A stretch of 64,000 nucleotides of DNA from Allobranchiibius sp. CTAmp26 (GTDB lineage: Bacteria; Actinomycetota; Actinomycetes; Actinomycetales; Dermatophilaceae). Shown in pieces: positions 53,288 to 61,370 of this stretch. The position numbers and the translations under genes were made by a program. The stretch is taken from positions 53,545-117,544 of the forward strand of contig NZ_JAGEKR010000021.1 of the NCBI RefSeq assembly GCF_017565405.1, given 5' to 3'. Position 1 is the stretch's first letter. Every line of letters begins with the position of its first letter. The notes beneath the pieces are model-generated. The model made no database searches. It was given only the letters and a program-made list of their open reading frames with translations, and was not told the DNA's origin.

Positions 53288-54145
53288 TTAGGCGCGCAGC
53301 CGATGCCCGCGTGGGAGGACTCGAGTCGTCCGGCGGCCCTGTCCCAGGAACCGCGACAAGGCATCTCCTAGACCAACAGCTGCCACGTAGGTGTCTGCTG
53401 CGTCTTGGGCTGACAGCTCAGCGTGATGTGCGGACCACGGGACGAGATAGGACAGGCCGACGACAACGGCACTGAGGCAGCCGACCATGGCACGGCCCTG
53501 ACTCATGCTCTGCGTGAGCGCCACGACGCCGACGATGGACCGCACACGCCACGCGAGCTTGACCGGTGGGAACCAAGTGACGATCACTCTGCCCACGCTT
53601 CCACTCACTAGCTGAAACGCTCTCCACGGTAGTAGCCAGAACCTGACAGCAAGGTCGTGCCGCGTCTGACCCAGTCGGATACGACCGATCGCGTGCGCTA
53701 GCACTGCGGCCACTTCGTCAGGCCGGGCTCGACCAGTAGTGATTGCTTCGACCAGACCCAGTGACATGACGATCGTGCGACGGCCAACCGCGTCCGCCCA
53801 GAGAATGTCGTGCCGAGCTCGCACGGTGAGCCGGATGTTGGGATCGAGGAGGTCGAACTCCTTCAGCACCGCCACCGCGGACCGAAGTGAGGCCGATTCG
53901 CAACCGCGCAGTGGCCGGGCCCGGCCTACGAATCGCACCGCGGCCGTTTCGCCGCGTCCCGAGGCGAGAATGCCGAGGAGCGAGAGTTCCGAAACGACCA
54001 AACCGGCGGCGACCGCACGTTGCGCGAGCGCGCACACGACGCTGACCGCGACCGTGCTCACCAGTCCGCCCACGCCGGTGCTGAGCACCCGATACCAGCT
54101 GTGGTGAGCCCGCACCACGCCAACCCTCCTCACCCAGCCACTCAT
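53288..54145 (-). CDS. Catalytically degenerate M48-type membrane protein
   Basis: The ATG at 54145 gives 285 residues with membrane helices at about 22-45, 175-195 and 215-245. The M48 layout is recognisable (RTIVMSLGLVEAITTGRARP, then EVAAVLAHAIGRIRLGQ). However, the motif reads HAIGR in place of HExxH, losing the catalytic Glu and second His. The downstream helix reads ELSAQDAADTYVAAVGLGDA, in which the usual third-ligand Glu-x-x-Ala-Asp block is changed. It is thus likely a non-enzymatic homologue. It lies between accessory and conjugation-like genes. Confidence 0.65.
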   Translation of the reverse strand: MSGWVRRVGVVRAHHSWYRVLSTGVGGLVSTVAVSVVCALAQRAVAAGLVVSELSLLGILASGRGETAAVRFVGRARPLRGCESASLRSAVAVLKEFDLLDPNIRLTVRARHDILWADAVGRRTIVMSLGLVEAITTGRARPDEVAAVLAHAIGRIRLGQTRHDLAVRFWLLPWRAFQLVSGSVGRVIVTWFPPVKLAWRVRSIVGVVALTQSMSQGRAMVGCLSAVVVGLSYLVPWSAHHAELSAQDAADTYVAAVGLGDALSRFLGQGRRTTRVLPRGHRLRA

Positions 54146-54338
54146 GGGCCTACCCCAATCCAACGATCCGGTTCCGTCAGCGCGTGCCGTTCCCCTTAGG
54201 GCTTGAAACGCCAAGTTTGACCCGTGACCCGGACGGCACACCGAACTCATCCACAGGCAGCACATCGCGGGCGACGGCTGGGTGAGAACGCGAGCGGCCG
54301 ACCGGAGTGTTTGAAATGTGTGTGGGAGGGGATGCGCC

Positions 54339-54686
54339 GTGAGAGACGACCCGTCTGCGCCGCGCGACGTGCAGGAGGCTGTCGCGGCGATCGCGCGAAT
54401 GTTGCATTGCGCCGCGGCGCAGAGTTCTCGGCAGGCGAGTGCCGAGGGACCCCGATCGGCCCTCCATGTGCTGAGCCTCGCCGTGCATATCGCCGCAGCC
54501 GAGGTCGCGCTTCTCGTCCCGCCGGAACTAGATCCTTACTGGCCAAGGCCCGTTCAGGCCGACCCGCTCGAGTTGTTGCGTGCTGCAAAGCGGTTGTCCC
54601 GGACGGTGCCGGCTGGTGCCGAACGCACTGATCTTGAACGGGTATTGGCCACCCTCACCCATCTCCCGGACGGGACCCGCTCGTGA
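54339..54686 (+). CDS. Hypothetical protein of the mobile region (115 aa)
   Basis: The GTG at 54339 (GGGAGGGG upstream) gives 115 helical residues with no signal peptide: RDVQEAVAAIARMLHCAAAQ, then LSLAVHIAAAEVALLVPPEL and RAAKRLSRTVPAGAERTDLE. It overlaps the next gene by 4 bp, so it is coupled to it. Family not recognised. Confidence 0.55.
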   Translation: MRDDPSAPRDVQEAVAAIARMLHCAAAQSSRQASAEGPRSALHVLSLAVHIAAAEVALLVPPELDPYWPRPVQADPLELLRAAKRLSRTVPAGAERTDLERVLATLTHLPDGTRS

Positions 54687-56149
54687 GTGCGGAAACGACA
54701 ACGGATCAGCGTTCCATTGGTGAGCTGCTGTGGGACGCCGACTTCCGGGCGCGGGAACTGCTGCTCGACGTCGTCGGTGACGATGCACCCGCGATGCTGC
54801 GCACATGGGGCGAAGTGGTGCAGACAGCCGCCGAGCTGTGGTCCAAGCTCCCCGCAGTCTTGTCTCCCAACCCGGCCGAGGCAGCCACGATGCAGCGTCT
54901 GGAGGCAATGGGTAGGGCCCAACACAGATCGCAGTTGCGCAGTGGCTGGCCAGGCGACGGACCGCCCGACGAACGACTTCTCAAAATTGCGGACGCGTTC
55001 CACCGGGCCGGCCGGTTGGCGGCAGGGCCGGGCAGGCGGATCGTTCCGGACAGGGAGGACGTGCTTGACGATCTTCATGCGGCGAGGATGCGGGTGATGC
55101 ACACGCTGTATGTCAGCGCCCACGCCGTCGGAGTCGCAGTCCACCAGCACGTTGAGGACTGCCGCGTGAACGCCGGCCGCCACGCCTCTGCGCGAGACCT
55201 AAGGGCGATCCCGCGCGGCCGGGATGCCGCTACGCGCATCGGTGCCCTTGAGCAGCTTGCCGGTGAGTATGTGGGCCGTCGCTTCAGCCGGGCCGTGGAC
55301 GGGGAGCACTACACGCCACCTGCGGGGATGGGTCGGCTGAACTTAGCTTTGACGAGATGGGACACCCAGGTTCATCGGACGCTGGCGGCAACGCCCAGAG
55401 CGCCAAACCTGCATCTGGTCACTGCGACTCAGGGCATGATTGCGACTGCAAGCACCGCGATCCTGGCGGCGGCCGCATCCGCAGGACAGGTTGATGACGA
55501 TGCTTACGAGCACCGCATCGCGACGGCTTTGGACGTCAATCAGCAGATGTGGGTCCGAGCAGCGAACCGCTGGGGCGCGTTGAGCAGCAGGGGCGAACGT
55601 GCCGACCCCGCTCTTGTCCAGTCCGCGAATGAGCTTCGAGCCGCACTGCATGAGATTGCGTTCGATCGGACGCGGTGGGCGGCCCCCCAGGTGGTGGCTG
55701 GACGGGTGGACCTGGGTGCCGCCGCCGCCACAGTGAGGCAATCAATGATCGCTGGAGCTGAGGTGGCGTGTATCTACCGAGACATCACCGATGAGCGAGA
55801 CCTCGTCGGATCGGCCCGAACGATTGCGGCGTGGATACGTCCCGATGACGGCGCGCCTGGCGGTCATGCCGACCTACCCGTTGACGACGAAGCAGCGCTA
55901 GTCCCACCTCGCGAAATGCATGGCAACCGGGCGGTTGCTATCCCCGCTGTGGTTCGACGGACTCTCATTGCGGAGGCCACGCGGTTGGTCGACGCAAGCG
56001 AGGCTGCAATGTCGGCGAGCGGCGCGCTCGCTCAAGTGTTGCGTCAGCCACTCAACGAGAGCCAAGAGTGCTCCCGATGCGGACCCGGGCAGAAAGACCG
56101 GAGAGCCATCCTGGCGGAGCATGGCCGGCCGGCGAATCCGCCTCGCTGA
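54683..56149 (+). CDS. Large helical hypothetical protein of the mobile region (488 aa)
   Basis: The GTG at 54683 overlaps the 54339 gene. The 488-residue product is mostly alpha-helical, with segments IADAFHRAGRLAAGPGRR, ARMRVMHTLYVSAHAVGVAV and ALDVNQQMWVRAANRWGALS. It has no P-loop or membrane helix. Two late cysteines form CSRC. It is encoded with the relaxase region and may be a conjugation-accessory or coupling factor, but no motif proves it. Confidence 0.55.
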   Translation: MSAETTTDQRSIGELLWDADFRARELLLDVVGDDAPAMLRTWGEVVQTAAELWSKLPAVLSPNPAEAATMQRLEAMGRAQHRSQLRSGWPGDGPPDERLLKIADAFHRAGRLAAGPGRRIVPDREDVLDDLHAARMRVMHTLYVSAHAVGVAVHQHVEDCRVNAGRHASARDLRAIPRGRDAATRIGALEQLAGEYVGRRFSRAVDGEHYTPPAGMGRLNLALTRWDTQVHRTLAATPRAPNLHLVTATQGMIATASTAILAAAASAGQVDDDAYEHRIATALDVNQQMWVRAANRWGALSSRGERADPALVQSANELRAALHEIAFDRTRWAAPQVVAGRVDLGAAAATVRQSMIAGAEVACIYRDITDERDLVGSARTIAAWIRPDDGAPGGHADLPVDDEAALVPPREMHGNRAVAIPAVVRRTLIAEATRLVDASEAAMSASGALAQVLRQPLNESQECSRCGPGQKDRRAILAEHGRPANPPR

Positions 56150-56503
56150 CCGCGTCTCCCGCTGAATCTTCGACCCGCGAGATGACCCGGTTGGCGGCTC
56201 GCGTACGTGCGGAGACGGGTGGGACCGCAGGGCTTCGGAACAGCTCGGGCAGCCTCAGAATTGTCGACATTCCGCCGCACGACCTGCCTCGATGAGACAT
56301 ACGACAATTGCATGTCGCTATGTCACATGGTTGAAGGGCTTGCGCAGGTTGACTGTCGCACGATTGGCCCAGGCGGTTTGTCCGGCGCTCATAACCGGGG
56401 GAGGCCGTCGGTGAGGGGCGAGGGACTCTCGTCGCTCGGGTGTCACCGAAATGGCGGCTCCCCGGAACTGTCCGATGGCAGCACCTGCGTTGAGACGTCC
56501 TCG
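56150..56503. other. Intergenic stretch without a recognised gene
   Basis: Both flanking genes end facing this 354-bp stretch. A small palindrome (CGACA, six bases, TGTCG) lies near 56302-56317. No P, R or S element, terminator hairpin or convincing small ORF was found. Confidence 0.4.
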
Positions 56504-56893
56504 TTAGCGCAAGTAGTCGCTGAGTCGCTCGGTGGCCCCCGGGACTACAGCCCAGCTGCGGCGATGTTTCCCGGGTCGCCCGAGCTGCTCGACAAGGCCG
56601 ATGCGACGAAGGTCGTGCAGTGAACGACGGGTGGAGGGGACGCTCATCTGCGCTAGCTCGCACAACTGGAGCAGTGTGAGTGGTCCCTGTCGTTGGACGA
56701 TGCCGAGAACGTAGAGGCGGCCCGCAGTGGCGAGCACTGCGAACTTCCTGCTGAGAGTGAGGGAGTCTTCGATAGGCATCCAGTCGCGCACCCGGTGGTC
56801 GGGCCACTCGGCGCCGGTCGGGTCGGTGGGGAAGTGTTCGACGGGTGGCCTGCCTCGTCCTCGGGAGTCCATGCTCGGACGGTAACGGCGCAT
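56504..56893 (-). CDS. Winged-helix transcriptional regulator
   Basis: The 129-residue product has a winged helix at about residues 45-110: SRKFAVLATAGRLYVLGIVQ, then LCELAQMSVPSTRRSLHDLR (recognition helix) and a LVEQLGRPGKHRRSWAVVP wing. It resembles ArsR/MarR-like regulators without visible metal-binding cysteines. The start is uncertain: ATG at 56893 or an in-frame ATG at 56872. No divergent partner gene is certain, so the target is unknown. Confidence 0.7.
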   Translation of the reverse strand: MRRYRPSMDSRGRGRPPVEHFPTDPTGAEWPDHRVRDWMPIEDSLTLSRKFAVLATAGRLYVLGIVQRQGPLTLLQLCELAQMSVPSTRRSLHDLRRIGLVEQLGRPGKHRRSWAVVPGATERLSDYLR

Positions 56894-56981
56894 GTGGCAT
56901 CAACGAGCCGCTTCACACAGTTCTCACTGGCCGGGGCGCGAAAGGCCTCTATGCACCGCCCGGCACATGGATCGAGCGGTC

Positions 56982-57200
56982 ATGGCTCCTACGCTCATCG
57001 CCGATGACGTGGGACCGCCTCCCGCCGCGGAGCGGGACTGGAACCTCCTCCGAATGAAGCCACGTCCGTTTCTAGACGTGAAACATCTAAAGGTCCGAGG
57101 TCCCGGTCAGACTGTGTCGGTTAACGTCCCTTCACCGGAATTGTTCACGGCACGGGTCGTCTGGGACGGTCCGTGCCAGCTCCCATCTGGCATGGGTTGA
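56982..57200 (+). CDS. Possible small protein (72 aa)
   Basis: An ATG at 56982 opens a 72-codon frame (MAPTLIADDVGPPPAAERDW, with PGQTVSVNVPSPELFTARVV later). It lacks a good ribosome binding site and has no recognised homologue, so it may be a chance frame. It would fill the gap between the regulator and the DUF2750 gene. Confidence 0.25.
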   Translation: MAPTLIADDVGPPPAAERDWNLLRMKPRPFLDVKHLKVRGPGQTVSVNVPSPELFTARVVWDGPCQLPSGMG

Positions 57201-57332
57201 CATCTTCGGGGTGCGCCGTGCGTGGTTCCCCTTGCGAAGCAAGGACTGGGGTTCTCGCCGAGCTTGGCCATTCACTGGCGCTCTCGCAACTCATCACGAT
57301 CAGCGCGGTTACTCGGCGTTACGTTGTTCCTC

Positions 57333-57677
57333 GTGAGCACGAGTGCGGCACAGATGGCGATGTTCTTTCGCGAGATTGGCGCCGACGGCTCTGTCTGGAC
57401 CATCGAGGATGACGACGGTGTGCCCGCACCTCGCGGGACAGACGGACACCGAGCAATGCCGTTTTGGTCCCTGCAGTCCAGGGCCGAGCGCATCATCAAC
57501 CGCGCGCCAGAGTATGACGGCTTTCGAACACGGGAGATCCCTAGATCTGAGTTCGAACACCGATGGTTGCCAGGCGCATCTCGCCATGGGCTTCTCGTCG
57601 GTCTCAATTGGTCCGGCACACGAGTGGCCGGATTTGACCTGACACCAATAGATGTCCTGGATCGACTGCCCCGATAG
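57333..57677 (+). CDS. DUF2750 domain protein
   Basis: The GTG at 57333 gives 114 residues starting VSTSAAQMAMFFREIGADGS, as DUF2750 proteins do. The signature VWTIEDDDGVPAPRGTDGHR and MPFWSLQSRAERIINRAPEY follows, then a C-terminal GLNWSGTRVAGFDLTPIDVL. The longer upstream frame from 57222 has no family match. The family is cytoplasmic and of unknown function. Confidence 0.8.
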   Translation: MSTSAAQMAMFFREIGADGSVWTIEDDDGVPAPRGTDGHRAMPFWSLQSRAERIINRAPEYDGFRTREIPRSEFEHRWLPGASRHGLLVGLNWSGTRVAGFDLTPIDVLDRLPR

Positions 57678-57739
57678 CCATCCGCTTGCGGTCACCGCGG
57701 TGGCGAACAGATAGGTACCAGGGCTCTAGGTTGTCGATC

Positions 57740-58495
57740 GTGTACTCCTTCGGCCAGAGCGCTTTCCGTGTGCGACTGGACTGGGGACCAGCCGGCGCGC
57801 GGGCTTGCGCAGCTGACGTGAATTTGGTGGTTGACGTACTCAGTTTTTCTACGTCGGTATCGGTCGCAACAGAACGCGGCACGAGGGTGTATCCGTATCG
57901 CTGGAACGATCACCGCGCAACGGCTTTCGCAGCAGAACACGAAGCGGTGCTCGCGGTCGGGCGCCTGGAGGCGACGCAGACCGCAGCGGGCGATGCACCA
58001 TCGCTTTCGCCATCTGGACTCCTGAGGTCCGACCCCGTCCCCAGGCTCGTGCTTCCCTCGCCCAATGGATCAACGATCGCTGCGGCACTCAACAGCACTG
58101 GCTCAACGGTCGCGATCGGTTGTTTGCGCAACGCACGTGCAGCCGGCGTCTGGGCAGTGGCTCAGTTGAACGCTGGCCGTTCGGTCGCTCTCATCGCTGC
58201 GGGTGAGCGGTGGAGCGTGGATGACTCACTGAGACCGGCCCTGGAGGATCACCTCGGGGTTGGTGCCATTGCCTCCCACCTCGTCTCCGCCGGATTTGTC
58301 CCCATGTGTAGTCCCGAGACTCTCGCCGCTGCCCATCTTTACGAGGCCACACCGGACCTGGGCAACGCCCTCAAAAACTGCGTCAGTGGACGTGAATTGG
58401 TAGCGCGTGGCTTCGAGGAAGACGTCGACGTCGCCGCGAGGCTTGATACCGCCACTGGCGTCCCGCTCCTTCGCGCGTCGGCCTTTAGCATCTGA
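57740..58495 (+). CDS. comB: 2-phosphosulfolactate phosphatase-like protein
   Basis: The GTG at 57740 gives 251 residues with ComB features: VRLDWGPAGARACAADVNLV, VVDVLSFSTSVSVATERGTR, the phosphate-site PRLVLPSPNGSTIAAALNST and LIAAGERWSVDDSLRPALED. ComB removes phosphate from 2-phosphosulfolactate and depends on magnesium. It was named for coenzyme M synthesis in archaea and exists in many bacteria without that pathway. No other sulfolactate gene is nearby, so the physiological substrate is uncertain. Confidence 0.85.
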   Translation: MYSFGQSAFRVRLDWGPAGARACAADVNLVVDVLSFSTSVSVATERGTRVYPYRWNDHRATAFAAEHEAVLAVGRLEATQTAAGDAPSLSPSGLLRSDPVPRLVLPSPNGSTIAAALNSTGSTVAIGCLRNARAAGVWAVAQLNAGRSVALIAAGERWSVDDSLRPALEDHLGVGAIASHLVSAGFVPMCSPETLAAAHLYEATPDLGNALKNCVSGRELVARGFEEDVDVAARLDTATGVPLLRASAFSI

Positions 58496-58839
58496 GCCAC
58501 CTCGACACCAGCGCGTATCACTATCCGCCTGCCACCCTGACCGGCAAGGAGAACAGAACCAACACCAGTTAAAGTCCCCGTCCCGGTCGCCGATTGGTCA
58601 TGTTTCCCCGCACGCGGTGGATGGTCCGGTCCTCAGCGTTAACGACGTCGCGCACGGCCTAGAAGGATTTAGATGCTACGGCTGATCATCCGTCCCGAGC
58701 CGGTCGATGGCCAGCACTCTGATCAGTTAGGCCTCCCGTAAGCAGGATCACGAACGGTAGACGATCCTCATCCGGGTGCAATGTTTCGACGACGGGGGAA
58801 GTTGTGGCTAGCCCGCGCAAGCGGCAATATGTTTTTCAG
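58496..58839. other. Intergenic stretch without a recognised gene
   Basis: This 344-bp stretch separates the ComB-like and VOC genes. It has a GTG at 58804 in frame with the VOC gene, giving a possible 12-residue N-terminal extension. No S element or strong hairpin was seen. Confidence 0.35.
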
Positions 58840-59169
58840 ATGGTTCGCATCGGAGCAATCGTGCTTAACGTGTCCAACACCAGCAGAGCGGCAGCCTTTT
58901 GGAGCCAGGCTCTGAGTTATCAACCGGACATCAACCCCGACTTCCTCGTGCCGACCGACAGTCGTGCGCCACACCTCCACCTAGACAGCGAAGATCGCAC
59001 CCACATCGATCTATGGGCTGTCGATGAAGCCGATCAACTCGCCGAGACACAGCGACTGCTGCGGTTGGGAGCCACACGAGTTGACTGGAACTACCCCAAG
59101 AACGCTGACTTCATCGTGTTAGCTGATCCTGACGGCACCCTGTTCTGCGTGATCAACACCAGCGCCTAG
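58840..59169 (+). CDS. VOC (glyoxalase/bleomycin-resistance) superfamily protein
   Basis: The ATG at 58840 begins MVRIGAIVLNVSNTSRAAAF, the standard first beta-alpha unit of a VOC protein. WSQALSYQPDIN, then HLHLDSEDRTHIDLWAVDEA and the closing DFIVLADPDGTLFCVINTS complete the two beta-alpha modules. The 109-residue length fits one chain of a dimer. Many such proteins act as metal-dependent lyases, dioxygenases or drug-binding proteins; the substrate is unknown. An extension from the GTG at 58804 is possible. Confidence 0.85.
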   Translation: MVRIGAIVLNVSNTSRAAAFWSQALSYQPDINPDFLVPTDSRAPHLHLDSEDRTHIDLWAVDEADQLAETQRLLRLGATRVDWNYPKNADFIVLADPDGTLFCVINTSA

Positions 59170-59246
59170 AGCTGATCCCCAAGCTTGACCTGGTCCGGTA
59201 GGCGATCGGCGCCCGGTGACTCTGCGGGACTGTCAGACTGTCGCAA

Positions 59247-59810
59247 GTGCAAGACGTACGGGCCGGGTTGATCTCGGCATTTCACTGGCGCTCTGATCCG
59301 CCTGTCTGGCCCGAGCACCGGATCTACTACGCGGATGACAGCGCGTGGTGGCGCGAGCCCACCATTCTCGGCGAACTCGGGAGCTCGCTGGCTGCGTTGT
59401 TCTCCGATGAGCCACCCACTGTCGTCATGAGTCCAGAGTCGCGGGGATCGCTGCTGGGGCCGCTAGTAGCTACGCATCTGGGTATTGGCTTTGCAGAAGT
59501 CAGAAAGGGGGCGGAGCGGGCCTCAGATGATGAGGTGTGGCTACGGCGCCGCACACCGCCTGACTACCGGGATCGTCATCTAGAGATGGCAGTTCGTCGC
59601 TCTGTTCTTCGGACCGGCGACCGGGTGCTATTTGTCGACGACTGGGCCGCCACGGGAGCTCAAGCGATGGCCTGCCAGCAGCTGGCGGGCGATGCCGGCG
59701 CATCGTGGGTCGGTGCTGCAGTCATCGTGGACGGACTAGAGAACTCCGCCGATCGGCGATTGCTGATGCTCAGGTCACTCCTTCATCTTCGCGATCTTCG
59801 GCGCCGGTAA
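59247..59810 (+). CDS. Phosphoribosyltransferase-family protein
   Basis: The GTG at 59247 gives 187 residues. The PRPP-binding motif VLFVDDWAATGAQAMACQQL near residue 130 is diagnostic. An earlier VVMSPESRGSLLGPLVATHL holds the flexible-loop-side segment, and LGIGFAEVRKG follows. This is the adenine/orotate-type fold, and the base it uses is unknown. It is the first gene of the S-repeat array, with S1 starting 38 bp after its stop. Confidence 0.8.
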   Translation: MQDVRAGLISAFHWRSDPPVWPEHRIYYADDSAWWREPTILGELGSSLAALFSDEPPTVVMSPESRGSLLGPLVATHLGIGFAEVRKGAERASDDEVWLRRRTPPDYRDRHLEMAVRRSVLRTGDRVLFVDDWAATGAQAMACQQLAGDAGASWVGAAVIVDGLENSADRRLLMLRSLLHLRDLRRR

Positions 59811-59847
59811 ATAGAAGGAAAGAATCTATTGGGTAATCCCGCATACC

Positions 59848-59963
59848 GAACCGTGGCCGGGGAGAAAACGCGCCTCAGCCGCCCTCACCGGAGCCACGGG
59901 AGGACCTGTCTGGATCGGTGTCCTACACGGGACACCCAACTCGGTGCCGTCCGGGAGCCGATC
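59848..59963 (+). repeat. Structured intergenic element S1
   Basis: The 116-bp copy begins GAACCGTGGCCGGGG and ends GCCGATC. It has the stem GGTGTCC-TACAC-GGGACACC near its centre, preceded by TGTCTGGAT. A hairpin CGTCACGC-GAA-GCGTGACG follows it directly, near 59963-59981. S2 and S3 have the same landmarks in order and the same length. Confidence 0.8.
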
Positions 59964-60062
59964 GTCACGCGAAGCGTGACGATGAACGTCTAGTCTTCGA
60001 CCCCTCGACCAACTGGTCTCAGTAGAACCGCAGCCTTCACGGGCCGCCCGAGGAGATTCATA

Positions 60063-60647
60063 ATGGAATTGGACCTGCCCGAGGGGCTTAACGATAGAGA
60101 CGCGCTGAGTCTCCTCATCGGACGGGTTGCTATGTCCCACGCAACTCTCGACATCATGTTGAACTTCTTGCACCGAGAGCTTGGAGGTCGTGGAGCAAGC
60201 GTTTACCTTTCGGCTGGCAAGAAAACGGCCGCGCTGATTAGCGACTGTCGGTTAATGGTCAAAAAGGTTGGTCTTGAGGAAGAGCATGCTGCTATTGGCC
60301 TCGCTGTTCTGACAGCGGCAAGCGAGGCGAATGCCAGCCGAAACCGCGTGGTTCACGACATGTGGATGACGGCATACGACGAATCAACTGGAACCCCCGT
60401 TCCGGGTAGATGGGTGACCGCGGGACAGTCGCGATCTGGCGCATTGAACCGCGTGATTGAGGCGGGCACGAAAGATTTGCAGTACGTCGCACGCGCTCAC
60501 GAGCAGCAGATCGAGGCTGCAACGCGCGTGGTTTCGTTTCAGATGGCACTTGCTCACCTCATGCCCAGTGGTGCTTGGTTCGGGGTTCCCGACATGGAGA
60601 GTGCCCTGAGGGGCGATCTTGATGCTGCAAGGGGTAATTCTAGCTAA
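60063..60647 (+). CDS. HEPN-like hypothetical protein
   Basis: The ATG at 60063 gives 194 residues of mostly alpha-helical character: ALSLLIGRVAMSHATLDIML, then the motif SRNRVVHDMW near residue 95. R-x4-H within RNRVVHD matches the HEPN RNase motif (R-x4-6-H). HEPN proteins occur in toxin and antiphage systems. The fit is by motif and helix layout only. It lies between S1 and S2, so it is a single-gene unit of the array. Confidence 0.5.
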   Translation: MELDLPEGLNDRDALSLLIGRVAMSHATLDIMLNFLHRELGGRGASVYLSAGKKTAALISDCRLMVKKVGLEEEHAAIGLAVLTAASEANASRNRVVHDMWMTAYDESTGTPVPGRWVTAGQSRSGALNRVIEAGTKDLQYVARAHEQQIEAATRVVSFQMALAHLMPSGAWFGVPDMESALRGDLDAARGNSS

Positions 60648-60746
60648 ACGACGCGCGCAGACTAGTCCGCCATCGCAGCGTCGGAACAATCCATGCATGT
60701 CACGTCGACTTCGACAGGTCAGGGCATCGTGCGTCCCGCAGGTCTC

Positions 60747-60861
60747 GAACCATCGCCGGCGGCGCAACACGCGCTAGGGGTCGTTGCGGGGCCCAACACG
60801 ATCTGTCCGGACCGGTGTCCTATCCGGGACATCCGACTCGCCTCCCGTCCGTAGACCGATC
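60747..60861 (+). repeat. Structured intergenic element S2
   Basis: The 115-bp copy begins GAACCATCGCCGGCGG and ends GACCGATC. The central stem is GGTGTCC-TATCC-GGGACAT, preceded by TGTCCGGAC. It begins 100 bp after the HEPN-like gene and its end is 4 bp before the start proposed for the next gene. Confidence 0.8.
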
Positions 60862-60865
60862 GCCG

Positions 60866-61165
60866 GTGGACCATCTCGATTTCGTGTTCGAGTGTGCTGA
60901 ACTCGACAACGTGCGCGGAGAAGATGATCGAGGGCTTGATGTAGTGCTCGCGGTTGACGGTGAGCAGTTTCGAGTGCGACGGCTTCCAGGGACCCGGCCG
61001 ACTTACAGCTACGACTGGCTCACGGGTGCCCGCTGGCCTTATGGCTTCACATCCAGCCCGTCCGACCACGAAAATTGGCCCCGCTCCGAGGACGGCCACT
61101 ACAGAGTAATCCGCAGCTTCCTGGGGAACATGGACCCTGACACGGGGTATCCCACCGAGACCTGA
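60866..61165 (+). CDS. Hypothetical protein (99 aa) in the S array
   Basis: A GTG at 60866 gives VDHLDFVFECAELDNVRGED, followed by VLAVDGEQFRVRRLPGTRPT and a C-terminal DGHYRVIRSFLGNMDPDTGY. The look is of a small cytoplasmic beta/alpha protein of the immunity-protein kind, but no family is recognised. An upstream frame to 60815 would overlap S2 and is not preferred. Confidence 0.6.
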   Translation: MDHLDFVFECAELDNVRGEDDRGLDVVLAVDGEQFRVRRLPGTRPTYSYDWLTGARWPYGFTSSPSDHENWPRSEDGHYRVIRSFLGNMDPDTGYPTET

Positions 61166-61215
61166 GGAAGCTACCGCGGCGCACGGGTTCGAAGGCCGGA
61201 CTGGTGCCGCACGGG

Positions 61216-61331
61216 GAACCATCGCCGGCGACGAAACGAGCGCGGAGCGTGGCCGGAGGCGTCAGGAGCCCACCCGTCCGGATTGGTGTTCCATATGGGA
61301 CACCCACTCGCCGGCCGCCCGGAAGCCGATC
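61216..61331 (+). repeat. Structured intergenic element S3
   Basis: The 116-bp copy begins GAACCATCGCCGGCGA and ends AGCCGATC. The central stem is GGTGTTCC-ATAT-GGGACACC, preceded by CGTCCGGAT. It starts 51 bp after the 99-residue gene and ends 40 bp before the NUDIX start. Confidence 0.8.
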
Positions 61332-61370
61332 CGGATACGGCGTTGGCTGCTCGGATGGCTCTTGCGTGCC

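Noticed and set aside
61180..61200. Possible tRNA 3' end (GGGTTCGAAGG)
   Set aside because: No cloverleaf, anticodon stem or acceptor pairing can be built around it; it is part of the S3 flank.
29303..61331. P, R and S repeats as canonical integron attC sites
   Set aside because: None has the RYYYAAC and GTTRRRY ends that define attC, and no IntI-specific feature was seen in the recombinase. Only the layout is similar.
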